Assembly: GCF_000423945.1 (NCBI RefSeq) | Contig: NZ_KE384115.1 | Span: 1-64,000, forward strand | Length of the DNA: 64,000 nucleotides | Reading direction: 5' to 3' | From: Butyrivibrio sp. XPD2002 | GTDB lineage: Bacteria > Bacillota > Clostridia > Lachnospirales > Lachnospiraceae | Part shown: positions 25,183 to 34,220 of the stretch, piece by piece | Position numbering within the stretch: position 1 is the first letter of the stretch | Layout of the letters: each line of letters opens with the position of its first letter | Notes under the pieces: generated by a model | What the model saw: only the letters and a program-made list of their open reading frames with translations | Databases searched by the model: none | Told to the model about the DNA's origin: nothing | Made by a program: the position numbers and the translations under genes

Positions 25183-26211
25183 CTATATTTGCAGTTGGTT
25201 AGCATATTCAAATGATATTATTTCTTTTGAAGCTGTATTCTTATAAGCAGCTTCGGAATGCATGAATTCAATAATATCGTTCTTAGTGAGTTTCCCTAAC
25301 TTTTTGATGACTATATCGAGAATTTTCTTTTCATCATAAGAAAGAGAAGGAAATGTATTTTTGCCATTTAGTGAAAAATGATATGCTGTGGTTTCGCCCA
25401 TATCAATTTCTTCGCAGGGGATTCCTTTTAAATCTATAATGGAATTATGACCGATTGGTACGGCACCCATTGGTAGAGATTGATAAGCCAAACCGGTTAT
25501 TGCATATCCTCTTTCTTTATAGGATAGGGCATCGGCATACCACATCAGCTTCATGAGCTTGACTTTATATAAGTCCGTAACTTTTTGCGAAGCTGCGAAA
25601 TATCGGATAACATCAACAACTTTATCCAGGGATAGAGATGCATTACCCTGGGCGATCTTATTTTCTTCGAATCTTGCATAATCCGCTTTGATCGCACGTC
25701 TTAAATAAATATCTCGCTCTGTTTCATATAGTTCGATGGCTGTACTGAGATATTTTTTATAAGCTGCTTCTGAAAAGCTACTTTTTGAATCTGTCAGTAA
25801 TGATATGAACCACTCAGGATCAGAGTCGATTTTTCTTAGTATGGTGTCATGAGCTCTGTCCTGCACTTGATGAGTCTCGTATCTCGTAATGGTTTTTCCA
25901 CCCCAGCCAAGAAGCATGCATAGATCACTTTGAGAAATTGCATATTTTGTGCGGATAGCAATAATCTCTTTGGAAGTCAATAAACCTAAAGCTTTTCTAT
26001 AGGCGTCTTTAAGGGATATATCATTATCCTGCATCTGTGTTTCATCTGCATAGAATTCATCAGCTTTGTCGCAATAAGTGTACTGGGCTTGATAATTAAC
26101 CTTTTGACCTTTGAAAGTCTGCGTTTCATCGATTAAAACATATTTGACTATGTGTTCTTCCATGCAACAGGTACATAGACGGTGCTCAGTTTTTAGAGTT
26201 TTTATTTTCAT
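25183..26211 (-). CDS. MqsA-like zinc/HTH antitoxin fused to a Panacea (SocA, DUF4065) domain
   Basis: The 342-residue protein has a Cys-containing N-terminus (Cys13, Cys15, Cys16 and Cys47), as in MqsA-type zinc domains. An XRE-like helix-turn-helix with the MqsA-style turn (ISQSDLCMLLGWGGKTITRYE) spans about 85-115. A linker leads to a C-terminal Panacea domain from about 195 (VIRYFAASQKVTDLYKVKLMKLMWYADALSY, then YQSLPMGAVP). Panacea proteins are antitoxins that pair with many unrelated toxins. It overlaps the upstream toxin-like gene by 26 bases. The complex should bind the palindrome at 26672 and repress its own promoter. Confidence 0.85.
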   Translation of the reverse strand: MKIKTLKTEHRLCTCCMEEHIVKYVLIDETQTFKGQKVNYQAQYTYCDKADEFYADETQMQDNDISLKDAYRKALGLLTSKEIIAIRTKYAISQSDLCMLLGWGGKTITRYETHQVQDRAHDTILRKIDSDPEWFISLLTDSKSSFSEAAYKKYLSTAIELYETERDIYLRRAIKADYARFEENKIAQGNASLSLDKVVDVIRYFAASQKVTDLYKVKLMKLMWYADALSYKERGYAITGLAYQSLPMGAVPIGHNSIIDLKGIPCEEIDMGETTAYHFSLNGKNTFPSLSYDEKKILDIVIKKLGKLTKNDIIEFMHSEAAYKNTASKEIISFEYANQLQI

Positions 26212-26656
26212 GATTGTGCCTCTCTTTCCTATAGGGAAACATTTCTGGACTAAAAGCCTTTTCGGCGAAATGGAATGACATTACAAATGTAGTCGGATGA
26301 CCATAGATGCCAAGGATTTCTACACGTATTTTTATATAGACATCTTCATCATTATAAGCTTTTCCAAACTCTCGCATATCACTACGCTTGGGATATCGTA
26401 TATCTTTCACTGTTTGGATATAATCTTCTGTGGTAAGAGTAAGCAGTTCTCTTTTTAATGCTTCAGAAGGATTTTCATCGGGAAAAAGGGTGCTGACGGT
26501 ATACTTGTTTGTGTATTTTTCGTCGCGCATATCATCAACCCGGCGTTGTATCTGAAACTCTATTTTTGCCCCATTGTCTAATGCGTACTTAAGGTTTTGA
26601 ATATAAGAGGTTACTTCGAGTTCGCTTTCTATATATGAGACTGAATCTAATGACAT
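26186..26656 (-). CDS. MqsR-like toxin, probable mRNA interferase
   Basis: The 156-residue protein is the first gene of a two-gene unit. Its second half reads LLTLTTEDYIQTV, then REFGKAYNDEDVYIKIRVEI and TTFVMSFHFAEK. This is the strand-strand order of MqsR-family RNase toxins, which end DVYIKI...VISFH. It is longer than E. coli MqsR (98 residues), with an extra N-terminal helix (YIQNLKYALDNG) and a Lys/Asn-rich tail. MqsR toxins cleave mRNA at GCU-type sites; the specificity here is unknown. Toxin-before-antitoxin order and the overlap match mqsRA. The start follows TAGGAGTAACTT. Confidence 0.6.
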   Translation of the reverse strand: MSLDSVSYIESELEVTSYIQNLKYALDNGAKIEFQIQRRVDDMRDEKYTNKYTVSTLFPDENPSEALKRELLTLTTEDYIQTVKDIRYPKRSDMREFGKAYNDEDVYIKIRVEILGIYGHPTTFVMSFHFAEKAFSPEMFPYRKERHNHENKNSKN

Positions 26657-26671
26657 AAGTTACTCCTAAAA

Positions 26672-26687
26672 GGTATCAATTGATACC
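26672..26687. promoter_or_regulatory. 16-bp palindromic operator of the toxin-antitoxin unit
   Basis: GGTATCAATTGATACC is perfectly symmetric and lies between the -10 box and the ribosome site of the toxin gene, around the likely transcription start. It is the expected place for autorepression by the MqsA-like protein. Confidence 0.75.
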
Positions 26688-26690
26688 ATC

Positions 26691-26720
26691 ATAATACACC
26701 GAAAGTACAATGATTGTCAA
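26691..26720 (-). promoter_or_regulatory. Promoter of the toxin-antitoxin unit
   Basis: On the minus strand, TTGACA (26720-26715), 18 bases, TATTAT (26696-26691). The operator starts four bases downstream of the -10 box. Confidence 0.75.
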
Positions 26721-26856
26721 TTTTTATGCATTTCTACTTTTGCAAAAGCTACAAGAAGCTTATAATAGACACCGATACTAAATGAATCATTTGGGGGATA
26801 AAGAAGCGCGAATGATTGTAGCGCCACGTTATATACGTATACGAGAGGGAAAGAGT

Positions 26857-27036
26857 ATGGAAAAAGAAGAAGTACGTAAAATTATTCAGGACAATATCAG
26901 AAATCAGATTGAGCTGGATATTAAGGAAAATAATGATGGTGTAGCTGTGGATGGAACAATTCATTTCTACATCAAACGAGAGGACCTCCAGGCTCTGAAC
27001 TTCGATAATATAGAGTATATTCTGGATTGTTCATAA
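26857..27036 (+). CDS. Small hypothetical protein
   Basis: The 59-residue peptide starts at ATG 26857 after GAGAGGGAAAGAGT and reads EKEEVRKIIQDNIRNQIELDIKENNDG, then TIHFYIKREDLQ. It is acidic and predicted helix then strand. An in-frame ATG at 26782 would give 84 residues but has no ribosome site. A TATAAT at 26761-26766 precedes it. I recognise no family. It is divergent from the toxin-antitoxin unit and could be unrelated. Confidence 0.55.
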   Translation: MEKEEVRKIIQDNIRNQIELDIKENNDGVAVDGTIHFYIKREDLQALNFDNIEYILDCS

Positions 27037-27127
27037 TAATGAGAATCATGAAAGATGGGATAATCCATCATAGGAGAAACCGGAAAAATGGATGCAAATA
27101 CAATTATCAGAAGGTTTTTGGTGATAA

Positions 27128-27820
27128 ATGATTAAGAAATATGCTTTAAAAGAAAATAGAACAGCAGGAGCAATCCTTGTAAACATGCTTCTTGCAGCGA
27201 TTAGTTTATTTGCAAACGGTTTTGGTGTGTACCTCACCATCCAGGCCAATATTGGCGCCGGTCCGTGGGATGTCCTGAATCTTGGAGTATCACATACTTT
27301 CGGAATACTGTACGGCACCGCATCAGTTGCGATTTCTTATGCGATTTTGGGTATAGATATCGCATTTAAGGAACCTATTGGAATTGCCATGTTTATCGAC
27401 GCTTTTGTTGTAGGAAAAGCGGTTGACCTTTTTAACAAGCTTGATGTAGTTCACAAATGTGATTCATTAAAGACGGGAATTCCTGTGATGTTCCTTGGTC
27501 TGGTGATAATGGCATACACTCAGTATACATATATGAGTGCTTCACTTGGCTGCGGACCCAGAGATACTCTGCTTGTTGCGCTTGCAAAGCGTGCGAAAAA
27601 GATTCCTATCGGAATTGTAAGTATTACGCTTCTTAGTCTTGCCACCTTTATAGGATGGCTTCTGGGCGGCCCTGTCGGTATCGGAACGCTCATCTGTGCA
27701 TTTGCAACAGGCCCTATTATGCAGCTTGCATTCGCCACCGTGAGATTTAATGCCACAAGTGTACATCATCAGCACCTTGCGACATCCTTCAGAGTTTTTA
27801 TGAAGAAAAAGATCGCCTGA
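27128..27820 (+). CDS. YczE/YitT-type membrane protein
   Basis: The 230-residue protein has five to six hydrophobic helices and the motifs FANGFGVYLTIQANIGAGPWDVLNLG and ASLGCGPRDTLLVALAKR. These repeat the GxGPWD/GxGPRD pattern of the YczE/YyaS family in two halves. In Bacillus, YczE is needed for the modification of Sfp-dependent products; otherwise the family is a putative transporter. The start at 27128 is preceded only by a weak GGTGATAA. It is convergent with the MATE gene. Confidence 0.8.
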   Translation: MIKKYALKENRTAGAILVNMLLAAISLFANGFGVYLTIQANIGAGPWDVLNLGVSHTFGILYGTASVAISYAILGIDIAFKEPIGIAMFIDAFVVGKAVDLFNKLDVVHKCDSLKTGIPVMFLGLVIMAYTQYTYMSASLGCGPRDTLLVALAKRAKKIPIGIVSITLLSLATFIGWLLGGPVGIGTLICAFATGPIMQLAFATVRFNATSVHHQHLATSFRVFMKKKIA

Positions 27821-27841
27821 TCAAGGGCGTAGTCAGAATGG

Positions 27842-29173
27842 TCATGACTCTTTACCTATTAAGATAAAATAGGTCATGGCCAGCATTATAAATGCGCCAA
27901 TCCAGGCAGAGACCTCGGAGATGGCGATTCCTCTAAAGGACATTCTTCCAATTGTAAATCCAAATCCCAGTCTCATAGCAACCTCCAGAAATCCTGAAAA
28001 CATGGGAATCATGGTGTTTCCAAGACCCTGAACTGAATAACGGAATACAAATAGCCATCCAAGTGCGAAAAGACTTATTCCAAGGATGGGCATAAATTCT
28101 GCACAATACCCTATGGTGACAGGATCGCTTAGCATCAGTCTTGAAATTGTTCCCGGAATGACAACCTGTATTAGTACCAAAGGAATATTTACAAGGACAG
28201 ACAGAGCAAGTCCCTGTCTTACGCCTTTGCGGATTCTGTTGTAATTTCCTGCACCCTTATTCTGCCCAACAAAGGTGAGGATAGCGAGGCCCACAGAGAT
28301 TCCGAACTGTTCGAAAAGTCCTGCGAATTTCATGCAGACAGAATAGGCTGCAACGTAAGCGCTTCCCATAAGGTTTACAAAATACTGCAATATCATTCCA
28401 CCGGTAGCGGTGACTGAATTCATAAAAGCAACAGGAAGACCGATCTTAAGAAGGTCAAGGCATAATGAAGGCTGAGGCATTACTAAGAGCCTTCTGTTTT
28501 CATCAGTTTCATCACATAGGATCGGAATCTTACGAAGTCCCATGCGGCAGTAGATGTAGGAAACAGCCTGTGCTATGACTGTGGCAATGGCTGCTCCTCT
28601 GACTCCGAAATGCATCCCCATTACAAGTAAAACATCCAGAATGATATTCGTTATTGATGAGATTATCATCGCAGTCAGTGGTGTCTTGCTGTCGCCAAGA
28701 GACTGAAGTATGGTGATCGCAAGGTTGTTGAGTACAGTAATGATTATTCCGGCGAGTATTATTGCAAAATAGTCATAGGCATCCTTGAAAATATCTGACG
28801 GTGTTTCAAGAAATGTCAGCATACCCTTTAATGACAGAAGACAAAGGACAGTGAACAGAATACTCATAGCCGTGCTTATATACTGTGCTGCCAGGACATA
28901 TCCGCGAAGAAGCTTTGAGTCACCCTTTCCAAAGGACTGGGAAAAGCTTATTCCGAATCCTCTTGTGAGTCCTACTACGAATCCCAATATGAGAAAATTA
29001 AGTGTCCCAGAAGCGCCGACGGCTGCCAGTGCCTTATCACCGATTCCTTTTCCTACGATTATGCTGTCAACAAGGCTGTATACCTGCTGAAAAAGATTAC
29101 CGAAAAGTAGTGGCAGGAAAAACAACACTATCTGCTTCATGCTGTTTCCTGATGTCATGTTATTAGTCTTCAA
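27842..29173 (-). CDS. MATE family multidrug efflux transporter
   Basis: The 443-residue protein with about 12 helices is a multidrug and toxin extrusion transporter that uses Na+ or H+ gradients. It opens IVLFFLPLLFGNLFQQVYSLVDSIIVGKGIGDKALAAVGASG, the typical MATE start, and has the second-half repeat PVAFMNSVTATGGMILQYFVN. Family substrates include drugs, dyes and sometimes metabolites. The likely start is a TTG at 29173 after TAGGGATAAAAAT; an ATG at 29158 is the alternative. It is a single transcription unit on this strand. Confidence 0.92.
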   Translation of the reverse strand: MKTNNMTSGNSMKQIVLFFLPLLFGNLFQQVYSLVDSIIVGKGIGDKALAAVGASGTLNFLILGFVVGLTRGFGISFSQSFGKGDSKLLRGYVLAAQYISTAMSILFTVLCLLSLKGMLTFLETPSDIFKDAYDYFAIILAGIIITVLNNLAITILQSLGDSKTPLTAMIISSITNIILDVLLVMGMHFGVRGAAIATVIAQAVSYIYCRMGLRKIPILCDETDENRRLLVMPQPSLCLDLLKIGLPVAFMNSVTATGGMILQYFVNLMGSAYVAAYSVCMKFAGLFEQFGISVGLAILTFVGQNKGAGNYNRIRKGVRQGLALSVLVNIPLVLIQVVIPGTISRLMLSDPVTIGYCAEFMPILGISLFALGWLFVFRYSVQGLGNTMIPMFSGFLEVAMRLGFGFTIGRMSFRGIAISEVSAWIGAFIMLAMTYFILIGKES

Positions 29174-29277
29174 ATTTTTATCCCTACCAATTTGTCACAA
29201 TTTAGTTTTTATAGCTAAGCATATATTCTATATTTGTGCCGGTAAGTATGCAATAGAGTTTTTTTATATGGAGATTA

Positions 29278-29306
29278 TTGTCTGCAATACCCACAAATGC
29301 TATTGT
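29278..29306 (+). promoter_or_regulatory. Promoter of the acidic lipoprotein gene
   Basis: TTGTCT, 17 bases, TATTGT, 37 bases before ATG 29344. Spacing is good but both boxes are imperfect. Confidence 0.5.
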
Positions 29307-29343
29307 AGTTAGTGACAACGAAAAACTAACATAGGATACATTT

Positions 29344-30660
29344 ATGAAAAGAAAAGCATTATTCATCACATTTGCCATAGCAATAGCTTTATGCGGATGT
29401 GCGGAAAAAAAGAATACAGAAACCAATTCCAATGAGAATGGAAAGGCTGACTTTGCAGAACTCATTTCTGATACAGGTAAGGATAATTCTTCAGAGTCTA
29501 AGGAAGAAGCAGACGCGTCTGCCGCAGGCAGCGAAGAAGTGACTAATACTACTTCTGAAGATATTCCGGATGATAGTTCTGATAATGCATCTTCTTCGGA
29601 TATTGCAGACTCTTTGGACATGCCCGAGAGCGGTACGGAAGCATCTTCTGCAGGCACCTACAAAGAAGCATACATTGCCAAAATCAAAGAGGAGCAAAAA
29701 ATTGCCGCTGAACTTGAAGGTGATTTTGATAATGAGAACTATGAGGAGACCATAGACTCTTACTGGCTGTACGACATCGATAAGGACGGAACTCCTGAGC
29801 TATTTATTAAATACGGCCACGATGAAGCCTCTTTTCATGGGATGGTGTTTACATGCGTTGACGGCGAAATTAAAAGCTTAGATGGCCTTAACATGGGACA
29901 TTCTGCATACTATGGAGTTCCTAATGAGAATGGAATCTTAAGCTATTGGGGACACATGGGATATGGCGAGTGCATGAAGGTCACGTTAAATAACGGTGAG
30001 CTCAGCGGCGAAACCCTGTATGCAGAAGATATAAACGAGAAACTGGACAACGGAGAGGATGTATGGTACAAGGCTGCTGATGAGATAGTGCCGGGTGCTT
30101 ACCTCCTGGATTCTTACGATTATAACAATCTGTATCCGATCGAGGAATACGAGAAGACCTTGGAGTTTTCATACAAGGAAGGCTCTTCTGCCGGAGAATA
30201 TAAATTCCCGGAGGATGATCCTGAATATTATACGAAGATAGCGGACAGCGATACCGTTGTCAATGCATTTGCTCTTGATAAGTTTATGAAAAGTCCCGGG
30301 GAAGCGCCATTTAGCGATCTTTTAAAGGATAAAGTCATATATGAGTATGCAAAAGCTCCGTTAAAAGTACACGACTTTAGCTACGCAGATCTTAATGATG
30401 ACGGTATCTATGAGTGTATTTTTTATATCGATCCGGATGACGATAGCGTTCAGAGAAACCAGAGTGAATACGGCGGAATCATGACAGTGCAGGATGGTGA
30501 CATATATGTTTACTTGACGTTTTATCCGTCTGTTTCCCGCATCACCGAGGATGGCTTCTTTGTTACGGATCCCGATGAGTACTCGAATGAACGCTATGTC
30601 AGAAGAATTATGTATGATAAGGAAAATTGCTTTAGATTTGCAGTTCCACAAGTAGATTGA
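29344..30660 (+). CDS. Acidic lipoprotein with calcium-loop-like repeats
   Basis: The 438-residue product has a lipoprotein signal ending ALCGC (Cys19), followed by a Ser/Glu/Asp-rich stalk to about 105. The folded part carries two EF-hand-like loops: DIDKDGTPEL near 144 and DLNDDGIYE near 350. Between them is a Gly-rich beta region (GHSAYYGVPNENGILSYWGHMGYGE). Similar D-x-D-x-D-G-x-x-E segments occur in the extracellular part of the sigma factor at 1471, so the two may share a domain type. It precedes another acidic lipoprotein gene by 24 bases. No catalytic function is visible. Confidence 0.75.
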   Translation: MKRKALFITFAIAIALCGCAEKKNTETNSNENGKADFAELISDTGKDNSSESKEEADASAAGSEEVTNTTSEDIPDDSSDNASSSDIADSLDMPESGTEASSAGTYKEAYIAKIKEEQKIAAELEGDFDNENYEETIDSYWLYDIDKDGTPELFIKYGHDEASFHGMVFTCVDGEIKSLDGLNMGHSAYYGVPNENGILSYWGHMGYGECMKVTLNNGELSGETLYAEDINEKLDNGEDVWYKAADEIVPGAYLLDSYDYNNLYPIEEYEKTLEFSYKEGSSAGEYKFPEDDPEYYTKIADSDTVVNAFALDKFMKSPGEAPFSDLLKDKVIYEYAKAPLKVHDFSYADLNDDGIYECIFYIDPDDDSVQRNQSEYGGIMTVQDGDIYVYLTFYPSVSRITEDGFFVTDPDEYSNERYVRRIMYDKENCFRFAVPQVD

Positions 30661-30684
30661 TAACTAAAAAAGAGGGGGAAAGCC

Positions 30685-32520
30685 ATGAAAAGAATTCGGG
30701 TTTTTATGTTAGTTGGTCTTATGTGTAGCGCACTTCTTGCGGGATGCCAGAAAGCCAGTGAGCAGGCTGTAGAAAGTAATGCTGCCCACTCTGTTACTAC
30801 GGATAAAACTGGTGAAAATGATGAGTCTACAAAGGCAGAGACTACATCGGAAAATGATGATTCTTCAACCGAGGAAAGTTCTGAAGAAGCTACCGCTGAT
30901 AATGAAGTAGAAGCACCTGAAGAAGAAAACCAGGATGAAGCAGTTACTGATGAAACTGAAAGTCTGGAACTATCCTCAGAGAATGCATCAAGCAAAAATC
31001 ATAGCAGCCTTATCTCAGGTCTTCGAATCTTTCACAAAGACAACAACTACTATGGTGAAAACTATTCGAGGCTTTTCATCGGCCATAACTATGAGCACCT
31101 TGCTCTTTCAGATGATACGAAAAAAGCATACCCCGAGCTTGAAAAAGCCATCCTGATGGTAAACGACCTCATAGCTACGGATGAAGCAAACAGTTATTAC
31201 GCAGCGTACAGACAGGTGATGAAGAACGGAGAAAATAATAACGATGACTATCCGGTTGAAGACAGGGACTGGAATATCTTTGTACGCAGGGCTGACAGTG
31301 ATGTGCTAAGTGTCCTGGTCGAGATAACGACGGCATCCTATGAAGACTACAATCATGTGAGATACATGGCTTACAATATCAAACCGGACACAGGAGAGGT
31401 GCTTAAGCTTTCAGATATCATCGAGGATGAGGATGCTTTGTATGAAAAGCTCGCCCGGAAATTCCTTGAAGAGATGAAGAAAGACTACGAAGCGCTTTCT
31501 GTAGGTTCATCCGAGATGAGCGAAGCAGAGATGAAAGAAAAACTGCAGCAGAGTGCTCATGATGAGCAACTGGTATGGACACTGGAACCGCAGGGTGTTT
31601 CGTTTTGGCTAAACTCAATGAACCTGTCCCCGCTTAGCATGAATTCGAAGCTCTTGTTTTGCGAGGACGAGAAGGGCAGTATTTTCACAAGTGATGTCAG
31701 AGATAATATTCCTGACACATGGGTGACTCAGCTTCATCCTAGTTCTAATGAACTTATAGACGCCGATGATGATGGAAAACCGGATACCATTTACGCGATG
31801 GAAACGAAGGAATATGTACCCGAGTCTAACTATGAAATAACGACAGGAATGCTTGTGAACTATAACGAAACAGATTACGAATTTCCTAGTGAGGACGATG
31901 ATTATGACTTTGAATTTTCGTTAGTACACCAGAAGGGGAAAAGCGTACTTCTTTCGCAGTACAAGGAATACGAAGCTGATATTCAGCAGTTATATACAAT
32001 TGATGATTCGGGTGTCAAAGAGACAGATCTTTTGTGTGGCTGGGTTTGCGGAAATCCTGACGAAAGCTTTACTGACTTTGATAACTACTCGTATGTTACA
32101 CATATTATGACTGATCCTGCATATTTCCATATTGCGATTACATCATGGTTGTTGTCCACTACTGATGTAGTTACTGAATATAGGATTACAGAGGATGGAA
32201 AATTCGAGTGTCTGTCGGGGCGGAGTGAAATCATGGAGGGCTCCAGGTATGAGATATCACTGAAGATGCCTTTGGATGATATTGAAGTTGTGAATGCTGC
32301 AACGGGAGAAGTGACAAAGGAGACCGTGAGTCTTAAGGCCGGTGACACCTTAAAGCTGATGTTTACTGATGTAGATAATTATGTGGACTGCCTCACCAAG
32401 GATAATAAGCTTGTTAGAATACGTGTTTACATGGATGATGATCTAGGCAAATGTACAAAAGTAAATGGCGAAAATGTGAGTGTATTGGAAGTGTTTGATG
32501 ACATGTTTTTCGTAGGATAA
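30685..32520 (+). CDS. Acidic lipoprotein with a DUF3298-like domain
   Basis: The 611-residue protein begins MKRIRVFMLVGLMCSALLAG followed by the lipid-modified Cys21. A Glu/Thr/Ser-rich stalk runs to about 110. Residues 110-340 include FVRRADSDVLSVLVEITTASY and YNIKPDTGEVLKLSDIIEDEDAL, which is like DUF3298, the domain of RsiV and related surface proteins that bind lysozyme or wall ligands. The rest is beta-rich with a DADDDGKPD calcium-like loop near 353. GAGGGGGAAAGCC precedes the start. Its 24-base gap to the previous gene implies one operon. Confidence 0.72.
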   Translation: MKRIRVFMLVGLMCSALLAGCQKASEQAVESNAAHSVTTDKTGENDESTKAETTSENDDSSTEESSEEATADNEVEAPEEENQDEAVTDETESLELSSENASSKNHSSLISGLRIFHKDNNYYGENYSRLFIGHNYEHLALSDDTKKAYPELEKAILMVNDLIATDEANSYYAAYRQVMKNGENNNDDYPVEDRDWNIFVRRADSDVLSVLVEITTASYEDYNHVRYMAYNIKPDTGEVLKLSDIIEDEDALYEKLARKFLEEMKKDYEALSVGSSEMSEAEMKEKLQQSAHDEQLVWTLEPQGVSFWLNSMNLSPLSMNSKLLFCEDEKGSIFTSDVRDNIPDTWVTQLHPSSNELIDADDDGKPDTIYAMETKEYVPESNYEITTGMLVNYNETDYEFPSEDDDYDFEFSLVHQKGKSVLLSQYKEYEADIQQLYTIDDSGVKETDLLCGWVCGNPDESFTDFDNYSYVTHIMTDPAYFHIAITSWLLSTTDVVTEYRITEDGKFECLSGRSEIMEGSRYEISLKMPLDDIEVVNAATGEVTKETVSLKAGDTLKLMFTDVDNYVDCLTKDNKLVRIRVYMDDDLGKCTKVNGENVSVLEVFDDMFFVG

Positions 32521-32555
32521 AAAGTGTGGTTGACCTAGTCTCTACACAAAAATAT

Positions 32556-32589
32556 ATCCCCGGTGTTCGATTGAACACTGGGGATTTTC
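32556..32589. terminator. Bidirectional terminator between lipoprotein gene and argG
   Basis: ATCCCCGGTGTTC at 32556-32568 pairs with GAACACTGGGGAT at 32573-32585, with one G-T pair and T's on the right. The left flank is A-rich, so it can also end the argG transcript. Confidence 0.9.
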
Positions 32590-32596
32590 TATGTTT

Positions 32597-33823
32597 TTAC
32601 TTGTTGTTCTTTTCAACTTCCTGCATCTTCATAGCGCGTACCTTTGAAGCAAGACCGAAGAGGTTAATGAAGCCCTCTGCGTCGTGGTGGTCGTAAAGAT
32701 CACCTGTCTTGAAGGAAGCGATTGACTCGTTGTAGAGAGAGTAGGGTGATGTTGTGCCTGCCTTGATGATGTTACCCTTGTAAAGCTGGAATGTAACTTC
32801 ACCTGTTACATACTTCTGAGTTGACTCGATGAATGCCTGCTCAGCTTCACGAAGAGGTGTGAACCATTTTCCTTCATATACAAGATCAGCAAACTTGTTG
32901 CCCATATCCTTCTTCATTGTGTAGGTGTCGCGGTCAAGGATGAGTTCCTCGAGCTGCTGGTGTGCTTCGTAAAGGATTGTTCCGCCGGGGGTCTCATAAA
33001 CGCCACGGGACTTCATGCCTACAACACGGTTCTCTACGATATCAACGATACCGATTCCGTTCTCACCGCCGAGCTTGTTAAGTGTGCGGATGATGTCTGA
33101 AACCTTCATCTCTTTTCCGTTAACTGACTTAGGTACGCCGCCCTCAAAGGTCATTGTAACTGTGGTCGGCTTGTCGGGAGCATCCTCAGGAGTGCAGCCA
33201 AGAACAAGGAGATGCTTGTAATTGGGAGCCTGTCCGGGATCCTCGAGCTCAAGTCCCTCGTGGGAGATATGCCAGAGGTTACGATCACGGCTGTAGCTGC
33301 TGTCAGCAGAGAAGGGAAGGTTGATTCCGTGCTGCTTGCAGTACTCAATCTCAGACTCACGGGAATCCATTGTCCACTTGTCATTTCTCCATGCAGCTAT
33401 GATCTTGATGTCGGGAGCAAGTGCCTTGATTCCGAGCTCGAAACGGATCTGGTCGTTACCCTTTCCTGTAGCGCCGTGGCAGATAGCAACAGCACCTTCT
33501 TTTCTAGCGATCTCAACGAGCTTCTTAGCAATAAGAGGACGAGCCATGGAAGTTCCAAGGAGATACTTGTTCTCATATACAGCGTGTGCCTGTACGCAGG
33601 GAACTACATATTCATCACAGAACTCGTCAATTACATCTAATATGTAAAGCTTGGATGCACCGCAGCTTGTAGCTCTCTCTTCAAGTCCATCAAGTTCTTC
33701 TTCCTGTCCGCAGTCTATGCATACACAAACTACTTCATAATCAAAATTCTCCTTCAACCACGGAATGATCGCCGTTGTATCCAAACCACCCGAGTACGCA
33801 AGTATAACCTTATCCTTAGCCAT
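32597..33823 (-). CDS. argG: Argininosuccinate synthase
   Basis: ArgG joins citrulline and aspartate with ATP to give argininosuccinate. The 408-residue protein has the PP-loop AYSGGLDTTA at its start, CHGATGKGNDQIRFE and the family landmark YETPGGTILYEAH. The length is standard. GGAGGAAAAC precedes the ATG. It is transcribed leftward, opposite to argC, and its mRNA leader contains the structured element at 33849-34046. argH is not in the window. Confidence 0.98.
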   Translation of the reverse strand: MAKDKVILAYSGGLDTTAIIPWLKENFDYEVVCVCIDCGQEEELDGLEERATSCGASKLYILDVIDEFCDEYVVPCVQAHAVYENKYLLGTSMARPLIAKKLVEIARKEGAVAICHGATGKGNDQIRFELGIKALAPDIKIIAAWRNDKWTMDSRESEIEYCKQHGINLPFSADSSYSRDRNLWHISHEGLELEDPGQAPNYKHLLVLGCTPEDAPDKPTTVTMTFEGGVPKSVNGKEMKVSDIIRTLNKLGGENGIGIVDIVENRVVGMKSRGVYETPGGTILYEAHQQLEELILDRDTYTMKKDMGNKFADLVYEGKWFTPLREAEQAFIESTQKYVTGEVTFQLYKGNIIKAGTTSPYSLYNESIASFKTGDLYDHHDAEGFINLFGLASKVRAMKMQEVEKNNK

Positions 33824-33848
33824 GTTTTCCTCCTTAAAATAACGTGAT

Positions 33849-34046
33849 GGTCAAAGAATCTTCTTCATCAGGCTCCCGGTACATGGTTCAATATTTGCTC
33901 GTGTTGAACCAAGAACTGCGATAAGCCCAAAGCATCCATATCATCGTGCAAGGGCACTCGATATGGATTGGTCTTATCTCCGTGGTTCAAATCTCGCAAA
34001 GTATCGAACCATGCACCTTACAGCCCTCGAAGAAGACCCTTTGACC
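33849..34046 (-). ncRNA. Candidate structured regulatory leader of argG
   Basis: Read on the minus strand, the 198-base element is closed by GGTCAAAG (34046-34039) with CTTTGACC (33856-33849), continued by GGTCTTCTTC with GAAGAAGATT. Inside come P1 (34017-34006 with 33889-33878, 12 pairs), P2 TTTGC/GCAAA and P3 TTGAACC/GGTTCAA. P4 is GATAAG/CTTATC and P5 is ATCCATATC/GATATGGAT, capped by GTGC/GCAC. The core ACTTTGCGAGATTTGAACC is identical to that in the argC leader, while P1, P4 and P5 differ in sequence but pair equally well. This is covariation typical of a riboswitch-like RNA. It ends 26 bases before the argG start codon; no T-run is seen, so control may act on translation or stability. 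Confidence 0.8.
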
Positions 34047-34114
34047 TTGCTAACTTTTTTCTCTTTCTAAATAATTCATTTGTGAAAAAACAAAGCTGAA
34101 TCATTTACAAGGTG

Positions 34115-34143
34115 AATATACAACCATGTTGAATAAAATGCAA
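34115..34143 (-). promoter_or_regulatory. argG promoter
   Basis: On the minus strand, TTGCAT (34143-34138), 17 bases, TATATT (34120-34115). It places the start of transcription near 34108, about 60 bases before the structured leader. Confidence 0.6.
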
Positions 34144-34149
34144 GTACTT

Positions 34150-34198
34150 TATGCATAAAAATTTATAAAAATATCGTTTTAGTGCATAAATATAAATA
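34150..34198. promoter_or_regulatory. Two ARG-box-like sites between the divergent promoters
   Basis: TATGCATAAAAATTTATA at 34150-34167 differs at two of the fixed positions from the ArgR operator consensus (wnTGAATwwwwATTCAnw). A weaker copy, AGTGCATAAATATAAATA, lies at 34181-34198. They sit between the argG and argC promoters, where an ArgR/AhrC hexamer could repress both. The region is AT-rich, so chance resemblance is possible. The argR gene is not in the window. Confidence 0.45.
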
Positions 34199-34220
34199 AT
34201 GCTTGCATAAATTACTGATA

